Assembly (NCBI GenBank): GCA_902788505.1
Contig: CADAKH010000006.1
Span: forward strand, 23,536 to 87,535
Length of the DNA stretch: 64,000 nucleotides
Direction of reading: 5' to 3'
From: Oscillospiraceae bacterium
Lineage (GTDB): Bacteria; Bacillota; Clostridia; Saccharofermentanales; Saccharofermentanaceae
A model generated the notes under the pieces. The model searched no databases and was not told the origin of the DNA. It saw nothing but the letters and a program-made list of their open reading frames with translations. How positions within the stretch are numbered: position 1 is the stretch's first letter; the number at the start of each line of letters is the position of its first letter. A program made the position numbers and the translations under genes. Shown in pieces: positions 1 through 7,817 of the stretch.

Positions 1-126
1 GAGTATGATTCGATGACTAAGCTTTCTTTGATCGTAATGGTTGAAGAAGAGTTTGGTAAGAAGTTAACCGGTGCTGAGATTAAGGGATTTAAGACGGTAC
101 AGGATATCTTGAATGTAATGGTCTGA
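1..126 (+). CDS. Acyl carrier protein, C-terminal part (5' end outside window)
   Basis: Only the last 41 residues are present, in frame from base 1 to a TGA at 124-126. The fragment has the DSM motif of carrier proteins, with the serine that would receive 4'-phosphopantetheine at residue 4, followed by the usual acidic helix (VEEEFGK) and a C-terminal helix. It ends 23 bases before an SDR gene and is the first visible gene of the acyl/aminoacyl cluster that runs to 6039. It is distinct from the housekeeping AcpP at 50936 and from the second cluster carrier at 3245. The family call is firm; its cargo is unknown. Confidence 0.85.
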   Translation, partial: EYDSMTKLSLIVMVEEEFGKKLTGAEIKGFKTVQDILNVMV

Positions 127-149
127 TTACTATAACGGAATAGTATAAA

Positions 150-923
150 ATGATTAATCCAATGTCTTTAGAGGGAAAGAGTATCATCATTACCGGAGCA
201 GCATCCGGTATTGGCAGAGAATGCGCTGAGCTTTGTTATGCATTAGGTGCAAATCTTTTGCTTCTTGATCTAAATAAAGATGGACTGCTTACTCTGAAGG
301 ATTCATTGGATGGCAGTAACGGTTCGGTTATAATTCGTGAAGTTGATCTGAAGAACCTGGATAGCATAAAGGGTGTTATAGCTGATGCAAAGAATGAACT
401 TGGCTGTTCATTTACCGGGTTGGTACACTGTGCAGGTATTCCTTCAGTATTACCGTTAAGAGCACTTTCAATCGAACAATTTGAAAGGGTGATGAGGATC
501 AATACTGAGGCTGGACTGGTTCTTGCAAAATGTTTTTCCAGTAATTCAGGTCATGATACCAGTAAGCAGGGTTCGATTGTCTTTATTTCTTCTGTTTATG
601 GTGTTGTCGGCTCTGCGGCAAATGTTGCATATGCGACAAGCAAAGCTGCAATTATAGGTATGACCAAATCATTAGCGATTGAGTTGGTAAAAAAGAATAT
701 ACGTGTTAATTGTGTTGCCCCTGGATTCATTAAAACAAAAATGGCAAACGGTATAAGTTCAATGTTCGATAATGATTATTCAGACAAGATCGAAGAGATG
801 CATCCTCTTGGATGGGGTGAAGCCATTGACATTGCAAATGTAATAGCATTTTTGTTGTCTGAAGCTTCAAAGTGGACTACCGGAGCGGTTTTTAATGTTG
901 ATGGGGGCTTTACAGCTCAATAG
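150..923 (+). CDS. SDR-family oxidoreductase (FabG-like), 257 aa
   Basis: This is a classical short-chain dehydrogenase. The Rossmann motif TGAASGIG lies near residues 15-22, the HCAG stretch stands in for the usual NNAG, and the catalytic Ser (ISSVYG) and YATSK motifs follow. The C-terminus VDGGF is typical of FabG-like reductases. The start at 150 is the first ATG after the upstream carrier gene, with a weak GGAA upstream; an internal ATG at 162 has no better site. The position between a carrier protein and a second SDR suggests reduction of a beta-keto group on an acyl-carrier thioester. That substrate is inferred from context, not from motifs. Confidence 0.85.
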   Translation: MINPMSLEGKSIIITGAASGIGRECAELCYALGANLLLLDLNKDGLLTLKDSLDGSNGSVIIREVDLKNLDSIKGVIADAKNELGCSFTGLVHCAGIPSVLPLRALSIEQFERVMRINTEAGLVLAKCFSSNSGHDTSKQGSIVFISSVYGVVGSAANVAYATSKAAIIGMTKSLAIELVKKNIRVNCVAPGFIKTKMANGISSMFDNDYSDKIEEMHPLGWGEAIDIANVIAFLLSEASKWTTGAVFNVDGGFTAQ

Positions 924-943
924 AGTTAGTTTGAGGGATTGAT

Positions 944-1690
944 ATGGATTATTTGTTTCTGACAGGAGCGTCATCAGGTGTAGGCCGGGAATTGGCGGTT
1001 TATCTTTCCGGTTCTTATAATTTGATTATAAACGGCAGAAATGAAGAAAGACTTTCAGAAACTAAGGCGTTATGCAAAAACAATGTTTTGATATGGCCAT
1101 ATGATCTGACTAATACTACTAGAATTGAAGACGATCTTTCCCAATGGATTAAAGGTAATGATATAAGCATTGTTTCTTTTGTCCATTGTGCCGGTCTGAT
1201 GAAGATGATGCCGCTTCGCAGTGTTGATTCTAAGATTTTATATGATACCTTCGCCACTAACGTGTTTGCTCCTGAACTTATTACCAAAGTTCTTACATCG
1301 AGAAAGATCAATGGCAAGAACTTAAAGTCAGTTGTATTTATTTCAAGTAATATAAGCAATCGCGGCGCTGCTGCTTTTAGTGTTTACGGTGCTTCCAAAT
1401 CCGGATTGGATGGATTGATGCGCAATCTTGCTATTGAGCTTGCTCCTGGTGTCAGAGTTAATTCTGTATTGCCTGGCGGAATGATTACAGAAATGACAAA
1501 GGATTTATTTTCTGATGAGAATGTAAAGAAGCAGTTCGAAATGAATTATCCTCTTGGCATAGGCACACCTGCTGATATTGCTCCGGCAGTAGAATTTTTG
1601 TTGTCTGACAGTTCAAAATGGATTACAGGTCAGCAGTTTGTTGTAGATGGCGGAAGAACTATTGATATTACTGAAAGGAACAGATTGTAA
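944..1690 (+). CDS. SDR-family oxidoreductase, second copy, 248 aa
   Basis: This is a second short-chain dehydrogenase directly downstream of the first, with TGASSGVG near residues 7-14, an HCAG stretch, a serine in the ISSN segment and a YGASK active-site motif. GAGGGA sits just upstream of the ATG. The two SDRs share architecture but differ clearly in sequence, so they probably act at two steps or on two substrates (for example a keto reduction and a separate epimerisation or reduction) rather than being a recent duplication. The gene ends 16 bases before the preferred start of the adenylating enzyme, which implies cotranscription. Confidence 0.83.
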   Translation: MDYLFLTGASSGVGRELAVYLSGSYNLIINGRNEERLSETKALCKNNVLIWPYDLTNTTRIEDDLSQWIKGNDISIVSFVHCAGLMKMMPLRSVDSKILYDTFATNVFAPELITKVLTSRKINGKNLKSVVFISSNISNRGAAAFSVYGASKSGLDGLMRNLAIELAPGVRVNSVLPGGMITEMTKDLFSDENVKKQFEMNYPLGIGTPADIAPAVEFLLSDSSKWITGQQFVVDGGRTIDITERNRL

Positions 1691-1706
1691 TAAGGGTGCG
1701 GTTGCG

Positions 1707-3242
1707 ATGTTAAAAACTCATTTGCTTGATTATTTTGAATGTACGATCAATAGCAGGTCCGATTCTATCGCGGTAAGACATAATGATAATGAGATCAGTT
1801 TCAGTGAATTAAAGCAACAGTCTCAAAAAGTAGGTTCTCTCCTGATGGAGATTACCGGTGCCGCCGTTAATACACCAATAGCTGTATTTTTGCCCAAAGA
1901 GATCAATGCGGTTATTGCTGATATAGGCATTATGTATTCATCTAATCCGTTCATGAATCTGGATGTTAAAACACCTCATGAGCGCATTATGAATATTTTC
2001 GATCTTGTAAAGCCTGCGGCAGTAATTACGAGCAGGAAATTTTCAAAGATTTTGAGTGACGTAGATGTCCCTGTCATCATTATTGATGAGATTGATTGGA
2101 ATAGTATTATCGTAGACGAATCAACACTGTTGTCCCGGAGAAGATTGTTGATTGATACAGATCCATTTTGTCTGATAAACACATCTGGGTCTACAGGCAC
2201 ACCTAAAGGCGTTGTGTTGAATCACAGAAGTTTTTTCGATTTTATGGCTGTTTCAAATGACCGTTTTGATTTTGACGGGTCAGAAGTCTTAGGATCTCTT
2301 TCTCCGATTGTTTTCGATATTTTTGATTTTGAACTTTGCATGTTAATGTGTAACGGTTCTCAGATAGTATTGCTCGATGCTATGTTGGCGGCATTTCCGG
2401 CACGCTTATTGGAGAAGCTGGTTGATTACCGTGTTAATTTCATTTTCTGGGTGCCTTCCATAATGGTTAATATTGCAAACATGGGTCTGCTTGATAAGAT
2501 TGCTTTGCCTGATCTGAGGCTTGTCTGGTTTGCAGGCGAGGTTTTTCCGACCAAACAATTCCTTGTCTGGTACGATAAACTTCCTGATACTGTGTTTGCA
2601 AATCTGTATGGTCCTATTGAAATTACATTGGATTGTACATATTACGTGGTTGAAGAACGTCCGAATGAATCAGAGCCTTTACCTATAGGCATTCCTTACC
2701 ATAATACCGATGTATTGCTTCTTAATGATGAGAATGAAAAGTGCAAGATCGGAGAAGAAGGCGAGCTTTGCGTCAGGGGTACTTCTTTAGCTATGGGTTA
2801 TTACAACAATCCTGAAAAGACGGCAGCTGCTTTTACTCAGAATCCACTTAACAACTCATATCCTGAGATGATATACCGTACAGGTGATATGGCGTATATG
2901 AGAGAAGACGGAAATATTATGTTTAAGGGACGTAAAGACAGTCTTATTAAACATATGGGATACCGTATAGAGCTGGGCGAGATAGAACATGTAATAGAAA
3001 ATGAGCTTAAGCTTGTGGAATACTGCTGCGCCGTGTATCAGTATGAGAAAAAGGAAATCGTTTTATATTATCAGAATAATTCAGAGTTAACGGAAAAGGA
3101 TTTCAGAACCGCATTGAGCAAAGTTTTCCCGGCGTATATGATTCCGTCTGTCTATATTAAAATGGATGAACTGCCTAGAAATACAAATGGAAAGATCGAC
3201 AGACTTACCCTTAAGAATAAAGCTAATAATCCGGAGGAATAA
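1707..3242 (+). CDS. Stand-alone amino acid adenylation enzyme (DltA-like), 511 aa
   Basis: An ANL-superfamily adenylating enzyme that would activate a carboxylic acid as its AMP ester and load it on a carrier protein. Visible core motifs are the P-loop TSGSTGTPKG (about residues 159-168), YGPIE (A5), YRTGD (A7), the hinge GRKDSLIKHMGYRIELGE (A8) and the C-terminal NTNGKIDR with the catalytic lysine (A10). The A4 segment FDIFDFE keeps the aspartate that binds the alpha-amino group in amino-acid-activating domains, so an amino acid is the likely substrate. I prefer the ATG at 1707 over an in-frame start at 1647, which would overlap the SDR by 44 bases. Overall it resembles DltA, but no dltB or dltD is nearby. 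The carrier at 3245 is the obvious acceptor. Confidence 0.85.
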   Translation: MLKTHLLDYFECTINSRSDSIAVRHNDNEISFSELKQQSQKVGSLLMEITGAAVNTPIAVFLPKEINAVIADIGIMYSSNPFMNLDVKTPHERIMNIFDLVKPAAVITSRKFSKILSDVDVPVIIIDEIDWNSIIVDESTLLSRRRLLIDTDPFCLINTSGSTGTPKGVVLNHRSFFDFMAVSNDRFDFDGSEVLGSLSPIVFDIFDFELCMLMCNGSQIVLLDAMLAAFPARLLEKLVDYRVNFIFWVPSIMVNIANMGLLDKIALPDLRLVWFAGEVFPTKQFLVWYDKLPDTVFANLYGPIEITLDCTYYVVEERPNESEPLPIGIPYHNTDVLLLNDENEKCKIGEEGELCVRGTSLAMGYYNNPEKTAAAFTQNPLNNSYPEMIYRTGDMAYMREDGNIMFKGRKDSLIKHMGYRIELGEIEHVIENELKLVEYCCAVYQYEKKEIVLYYQNNSELTEKDFRTALSKVFPAYMIPSVYIKMDELPRNTNGKIDRLTLKNKANNPEE

Positions 3243-3244
3243 AA

Positions 3245-3478
3245 ATGAACAGTGATATTTTGAGTATGCTTGAAGAGATCAAACCGGAGTTTGATTTTAA
3301 TGACAGCGAAGACTTTGTTATGGACGGACTTTTGGATTCGTTCGATATCATTACCCTTATCAGCATGCTTGAAGAGAAATACGGTATTACAATCGATGGC
3401 CTTGATATAGTTCCTGAGAATTTTTCTTCGCTAGATTCAATTGCCAATCTGGTTGTTAAATCCGGGGGAAAAGCTTAA
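3245..3478 (+). CDS. Acyl/aminoacyl carrier protein, 77 aa
   Basis: A small acidic carrier protein with LLDSFD, giving Ser32 as the predicted phosphopantetheine site, and a length typical of ACP, PCP and DltC. It starts two bases after the adenylation gene, behind a strong GGAGGAATAAA site, and its stop overlaps the start of the ketoacyl synthase by one base. That arrangement strongly suggests it is the acceptor for the adenylation enzyme and the donor or acceptor for the condensing enzyme. It differs from the housekeeping ACP at 50936 and from the fragment at 1-126. Confidence 0.85.
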   Translation: MNSDILSMLEEIKPEFDFNDSEDFVMDGLLDSFDIITLISMLEEKYGITIDGLDIVPENFSSLDSIANLVVKSGGKA

Positions 3479-4542
3479 TGATAACCAAATTCCGCGGAAA
3501 GAAGATAACTTCAATGCTTGGAATACTTCCGGAGACGGTTGGCCTTTTTGACGATGAAGTTAACAACTATTCTTTTCCGCCCAAGCAGACCATGAGACTT
3601 AAAAAGATTATGGGTTACGATAGGCACAGACTGGCGAAAGATACTTCTACTGTTTCTGATTTTGCTGTTTATGGTCTCCGGTATATGCTTGAGAATAAAT
3701 GGATTAAAAAGGAAGAGATCGGAGCCGTTATAACCGTAACTCTTTGTCCCGATCACTTTGTTCCCCATATAAGCAATATTGTTCAGGATAAATGCGGTTT
3801 GGATACTGACGTAATGTGTTTTGATATTGCTCAAGGTTGTTGTGGTTTCCTTGTCGGTTTAATGCAGGCTTTTATGGTGCTAGATCATACTGATAAGAAG
3901 GTCTTACTGATCAATGGTGATGTATTAAGTCATAAGGTTTCTAAGAAAGATCGAAATGATTATCCGTTGATAGGTGACGCCGCTACTATAACCGTTCTCG
4001 AAAACGGTGGTGATGATGAGATCTATTATGAAATGCATACTGATGGCAGCAGGGGAAAGGCATTGATCATTCCTGCCGGTGCTTTTAGGATGCCGAGCAA
4101 TCCCGATACCGGTGTTATGGCTGATCTGGGTGACGGTAATTTCAGATCACTGGATAATATGACTATGGACGGAAGCGAAGTGTTTAATTTCGTTCAAGTA
4201 GAAGTTCCTCCAATGTTAGAAAATGCTTTTAAGAGAGAAAACATGACTGTTGATGATTTTGATTGGTTTCTATTTCATCAACCTAACCGTTTTATGCTTC
4301 AGAAGCTTGCCGAGAAAGCCGGGTTGCCTCAAGACAAACTTCCAATGAATCTTGTTGAAAATTTCGGCAATCCCAGTGGCGCATCGATTCCGATGACCGC
4401 AATTTATAATTGCAGGGATAGCCTTATTAACAGTGAAAACAAGTGTTGTCTTTCTGCGTTCGGCTCAGGTCTTGCCTGGGGTGTAGTTTTTATGAATATC
4501 GGCAAATTGGATTATTGTGATCTGATAGAATCAGATCTTTGA
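3478..4542 (+). CDS. 3-oxoacyl-ACP synthase III-like condensing enzyme (FabH family), 354 aa
   Basis: A thiolase-fold ketoacyl synthase with the complete KAS III triad: a cysteine in QGCCGF (Cys121 by alignment to the family pattern), a histidine in FHQPN (His268) and an asparagine in FGNPSG (Asn299). KAS III enzymes condense a primer thioester with malonyl-ACP or transfer acyl groups. Embedding next to an adenylation enzyme and its carrier suggests that the carrier-bound acid is the primer. The ATG overlaps the previous stop (TAATG). No malonyl transferase is visible here, so malonyl-ACP would have to come from general fatty acid synthesis. Confidence 0.85.
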   Translation: MITKFRGKKITSMLGILPETVGLFDDEVNNYSFPPKQTMRLKKIMGYDRHRLAKDTSTVSDFAVYGLRYMLENKWIKKEEIGAVITVTLCPDHFVPHISNIVQDKCGLDTDVMCFDIAQGCCGFLVGLMQAFMVLDHTDKKVLLINGDVLSHKVSKKDRNDYPLIGDAATITVLENGGDDEIYYEMHTDGSRGKALIIPAGAFRMPSNPDTGVMADLGDGNFRSLDNMTMDGSEVFNFVQVEVPPMLENAFKRENMTVDDFDWFLFHQPNRFMLQKLAEKAGLPQDKLPMNLVENFGNPSGASIPMTAIYNCRDSLINSENKCCLSAFGSGLAWGVVFMNIGKLDYCDLIESDL

Positions 4543-4549
4543 TAAGAAG

Positions 4550-5317
4550 ATGATTGATAAGAGCGTTATCATTGAGAAGGCGTTATTTGCCAGATCGCAT
4601 CGGTATATTACTAATTGTTATTCTTTTGATGTACTTAAGTCTGCATCCCGCATATTTGAATATGATGATTCATTTGCCGTTATTTCCGATGACCATGGAA
4701 TTAAAAGGCTCTACTTCTTTGTTAAGCAGATAGAGGATCTTGTAAGCTTATTTAATCGTTTAGATAAAGAAACGTATTATATCGAATATATGACTAAGCA
4801 GCCTGATGAATATGTTTTTGAAAGAGCCACGGTTATTGCAAGATTAAAGAGAATGGTCAATAAAGATTGCCGAAGCGTTTTAGAGGATCCGATTTTAGAT
4901 GTTTATAGGAATGATTTAATTGGCGAGTATGCTGTTGTTGAAGATGCGCATGAAATCAACAAGCTGCTGTGGGATACATTCCATACTGAAATCAGTCATT
5001 TGCTTTTTGATGATGAGTTGGCTGAAATCATTAAAGAGAAAAAGGTGATTATTCATAAAGACAAGCAGATTGATGCTTTATTGCAAATTGATGTTTTGCC
5101 TAAGAAGTTTTACATTAATCAGGTTATTAACAAAGCAGATAAGTGTGTTATTCATGCAATGCTTTTGTCTGAACTGAGCAAATACATTCAAAATGGTGGT
5201 CAATACATATATTCTTGGGTTGAAGAAAACAATATTGCTTCAATGAAATTCCATCAGAAATACGGAATGAGCCATGATGGAATGTGGAATATCGTTTACC
5301 GATTGGAGATAAAATGA
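4550..5317 (+). CDS. GNAT-like acyltransferase, 255 aa
   Basis: The C-terminal third carries a GNAT-like acetyl-CoA-binding pattern (VEENNIASMKFHQKYGM), while the N-terminal half is not recognisable. Because it sits in a carrier-protein operon, it may transfer the finished acyl or aminoacyl group, from carrier or CoA, to an amine such as an amino sugar. That role is inference. It begins 7 bases after the ketoacyl synthase and overlaps the next gene by 4 bases (ATGA). Sampled lines here are very AT-rich (22 of 60 G+C at 4801-4860, 19 of 60 at 5041-5100). Confidence 0.65.
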   Translation: MIDKSVIIEKALFARSHRYITNCYSFDVLKSASRIFEYDDSFAVISDDHGIKRLYFFVKQIEDLVSLFNRLDKETYYIEYMTKQPDEYVFERATVIARLKRMVNKDCRSVLEDPILDVYRNDLIGEYAVVEDAHEINKLLWDTFHTEISHLLFDDELAEIIKEKKVIIHKDKQIDALLQIDVLPKKFYINQVINKADKCVIHAMLLSELSKYIQNGGQYIYSWVEENNIASMKFHQKYGMSHDGMWNIVYRLEIK

Positions 5318-6039
5318 ATCTGATTACTGCTCAGGATATCAAGATACAAAGGTTTACATGGGATATCGTTGATACAAATACATATCTGATACTGGAAGAC
5401 AATAAGGCTCTGATCATTGATCCTGTTGATTCTTCAGAACTGTTTGAAGCAATAACGAATACTGATCATATCGATGTTATTCTTACCCACAGTCATTTCG
5501 ATCATATAAGCGGACTTAATAAACTTAGAAGTCTTAAATCGGACGTTCGTGTTATAGCTACAACTGAATGTAGTGAAAACATCGGAAACATTTATCGCAA
5601 TATGTCATCTGCAGCAGAGGCGTTTCTGACATTTTATTATCAGAACAAGGGCATAGAAGCTGATATCAGTTCTATGATCACGCGTATTGATGCATTTACC
5701 TGTGAACCTGTAGATGTAGTTTTCGATGATAAGCTGGAATTTGAATGGTGTAACCACAGCATTGAACTGATCCGCTGTTTCGGGCATTCCAATGACAGTC
5801 TGATAATATTGATTGATGGTAAGTATCTTTTCTCAGGTGATACTTTGATGAACATTCCGACAACTACACGCTTTATTGGCGGAAGCACTTCCAGGTTCTG
5901 GAAAGAGGATTATCCGATTCTTGAGAAATTATCTGCTAAGGTCGAGATCGTTTTTCCGGGTCATGGTGATCCGGGTAATATTAAAGAAATGTTAGCTGTA
6001 AACGATATGCCTGACAGATATAGAGTAAAAGAGGATTAG
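5314..6039 (+). CDS. Metallo-beta-lactamase-fold hydrolase, 241 aa
   Basis: The zinc-binding signature THSHFDH is present, with further ligands in CFGHSND, the aspartate of FSGDT and the histidine of FPGHGDP. This is the complete set expected of a glyoxalase II-like hydrolase. I start it at the ATG at 5314, which overlaps the previous stop by four bases and has GGAG upstream; an in-frame start at 5284 would overlap more. In carrier-protein clusters such enzymes often act as thioesterases, so release or editing of the carrier-bound product is plausible but unproven. It is the last plus-strand gene of the cluster and converges on 6048. Confidence 0.82.
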   Translation: MNLITAQDIKIQRFTWDIVDTNTYLILEDNKALIIDPVDSSELFEAITNTDHIDVILTHSHFDHISGLNKLRSLKSDVRVIATTECSENIGNIYRNMSSAAEAFLTFYYQNKGIEADISSMITRIDAFTCEPVDVVFDDKLEFEWCNHSIELIRCFGHSNDSLIILIDGKYLFSGDTLMNIPTTTRFIGGSTSRFWKEDYPILEKLSAKVEIVFPGHGDPGNIKEMLAVNDMPDRYRVKED

Positions 6040-6047
6040 TTGTTTAC

Positions 6048-7013
6048 TTATTCCGTGTCTTTTTCGGTTTCATTTTCCGGTTCGGTTTTTTGTCTTATAA
6101 CATATTGTGGAGAGTGGTTCTCGCTCATATAAATCCTGCCGATATATTCTCCGACGACTCCCAAAAGCAAAAGAATCGTACCACACATAACAAGTGTGAC
6201 GCACATCTGAGATGCCCAACCTGCCTGAATATCAGGATTTAAGAGTTTTCTGATAACTAAGACAATACTGAAAATGACACCTGCAAAAGCTGAGATGCAT
6301 CCAAGCAAAGTTGCTAGCCTAAGAGGCTTGATAGAGAATGTGGTGGCGCCATTAACCCATAATGAAAAAAGGCGAATGAAAGAGTAATTGGATTTTCCAA
6401 TTTCTCTTGCTCTGTGATTAACAAATACTGCATCGACATTTTTAGTGCTTCTGAAAACTAGACCGGGCAGGTAAACATAAGAATTGGTATATTTACACAT
6501 TTCAACGATTATAAAATGCTTGGCTGCAAAGAAACTGCTTCCGCCCATATTTTTAGGAACACCGATAAGATGAACACCCATCCATCCGGCCATTTTGGAA
6601 CCGATGTTTCTGAAAAAGCTGTGTTTTTTTACATGGTATTTTCCGTAAACTACGTCATAGCCTTTGCCTTCGTACATATGGTCAATGATCTTATATGTAT
6701 CCTCAACTGCGATCTGACCGTCATCATCTAATGATACAACGATATCACCCTTGGAGATCTTGTAGCCGGCAATGAGAGCCGCGTGCTGACCGGAATTTTT
6801 GGCAAGTTCAAGTCCTTTGACGATAGGATAATCCTGACTCAACTTAACAATCTCATCCCATACATTATCCGGAGATGCGTCGCTTACCAGAATGATCTCG
6901 TAATCATCTTCTTCATGAAGCTTATGAAGATCCAAAATCTCCTCAACAACACCTCTGATGGTTAATTCAGATCGGTAGCAGGGAATAACAAAGCTGATAA
7001 GTCTCTTCTTCAA
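6048..7013 (-). CDS. Family 2 glycosyltransferase, DPM1/GtrB-like, 321 aa
   Basis: The GT-A fold start (SFVIPCYRSE) and a DDDGQ acidic motif for metal and nucleotide-sugar binding are followed by two hydrophobic segments in the last 100 residues (around 230-255 and 265-290). That layout matches polyprenol-phosphate hexose synthases such as GtrB, ArnC and DPM1, which load a sugar on undecaprenyl phosphate for use outside the membrane. Its start overlaps the end of the upstream GNAT gene by four bases, so the two form one minus-strand unit. Proximity to the carrier-protein cluster suggests a shared role in making a decorated surface glycan (inference). Confidence 0.82.
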   Translation of the reverse strand: MKKRLISFVIPCYRSELTIRGVVEEILDLHKLHEEDDYEIILVSDASPDNVWDEIVKLSQDYPIVKGLELAKNSGQHAALIAGYKISKGDIVVSLDDDGQIAVEDTYKIIDHMYEGKGYDVVYGKYHVKKHSFFRNIGSKMAGWMGVHLIGVPKNMGGSSFFAAKHFIIVEMCKYTNSYVYLPGLVFRSTKNVDAVFVNHRAREIGKSNYSFIRLFSLWVNGATTFSIKPLRLATLLGCISAFAGVIFSIVLVIRKLLNPDIQAGWASQMCVTLVMCGTILLLLGVVGEYIGRIYMSENHSPQYVIRQKTEPENETEKDTE

Positions 7014-7549
7014 AGGAAATCATCTCCTACTTTTGCAAGTTTTCTCCTCGTCGGAGTGTCTTTGGATAATATGGTTTCAAAGTAATAGCTTTCTACGCCG
7101 CTCCTGATTACTTTTTTTATCGGTTTTGCTCCACTGTGTTTTTGATTATTCAAATGCTTAATGTTATTTGCATATATAACAGAGCAAAGTTTCTTAAGGT
7201 TCAATACATCCATGGCAAAATCTTCAACCAGGATCTCGCTCTCTATGACTTCAACGCAATTGCCGTAACTGACTTCGCGTCCAATCTCAGCTGTGTCACC
7301 ATGAATATCGTATATGCCGATGAGTCCTATTTTTTCGCCATTACGGTTATATACTACAAAATAATAGTCATTGGGTTCTTTAATCTGCCATTCAATGAAT
7401 TTGCGTTGATCTTCCAATGATTTGGCTACAACACCGACTGTCTCGCGGTTTTCCGGAGCAGAACGGATATCAAAAGAAAACTGAACATCATCTAACGTGA
7501 TGCTCTTTAATTCAACGAATCTTCCCTTGATAACACCTTCATAAACCAT
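7010..7549 (-). CDS. GNAT-family N-acetyltransferase, 179 aa
   Basis: A RimJ/RimL-type GNAT protein: it opens with GRFVELKSITLDD and has a central GLIGIYDI strand and an EIGREVSYG region typical of acetyltransferases with an amino-sugar or protein N-terminus as substrate. It precedes the glycosyltransferase in the same unit. The predicted -10 (TATAAT at 7556-7561, with an extended TG) ends seven bases before the ATG, so the mRNA may be leaderless; no Shine-Dalgarno sequence is visible. The substrate is unknown. Confidence 0.75.
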   Translation of the reverse strand: MVYEGVIKGRFVELKSITLDDVQFSFDIRSAPENRETVGVVAKSLEDQRKFIEWQIKEPNDYYFVVYNRNGEKIGLIGIYDIHGDTAEIGREVSYGNCVEVIESEILVEDFAMDVLNLKKLCSVIYANNIKHLNNQKHSGAKPIKKVIRSGVESYYFETILSKDTPTRRKLAKVGDDFL

Positions 7550-7555
7550 AAAGTG

Positions 7556-7564
7556 ATTATATCA
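7556..7564 (-). promoter_or_regulatory. Extended -10 promoter of the GNAT-glycosyltransferase unit
   Basis: On the minus strand the sequence reads TGATATAAT, an extended -10. I see no good -35. The usual initiation distance places transcription start on or beside the ATG at 7549. Confidence 0.5.
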
Positions 7565-7817
7565 CAACTGTTTGACAGGATATTTAATCTTTTAAGTGAA
7601 CAGAATAATGCATATAAGACATTTCACCATGGAGCTGTTGCTTATTCATCATTTGCAGGTTTTATTGATAATTGTTTGAGACTGATCAGAGTGTTTAAAT
7701 CTATCTGTTGACCATATTAAATATACAGTATGTACACGAATTGTTTGCTTATTGCAAATATAATTAAAATACTAAAACCATAGAATAGAAATATAAGATC
7801 TCTATCGGGAGGTAATC

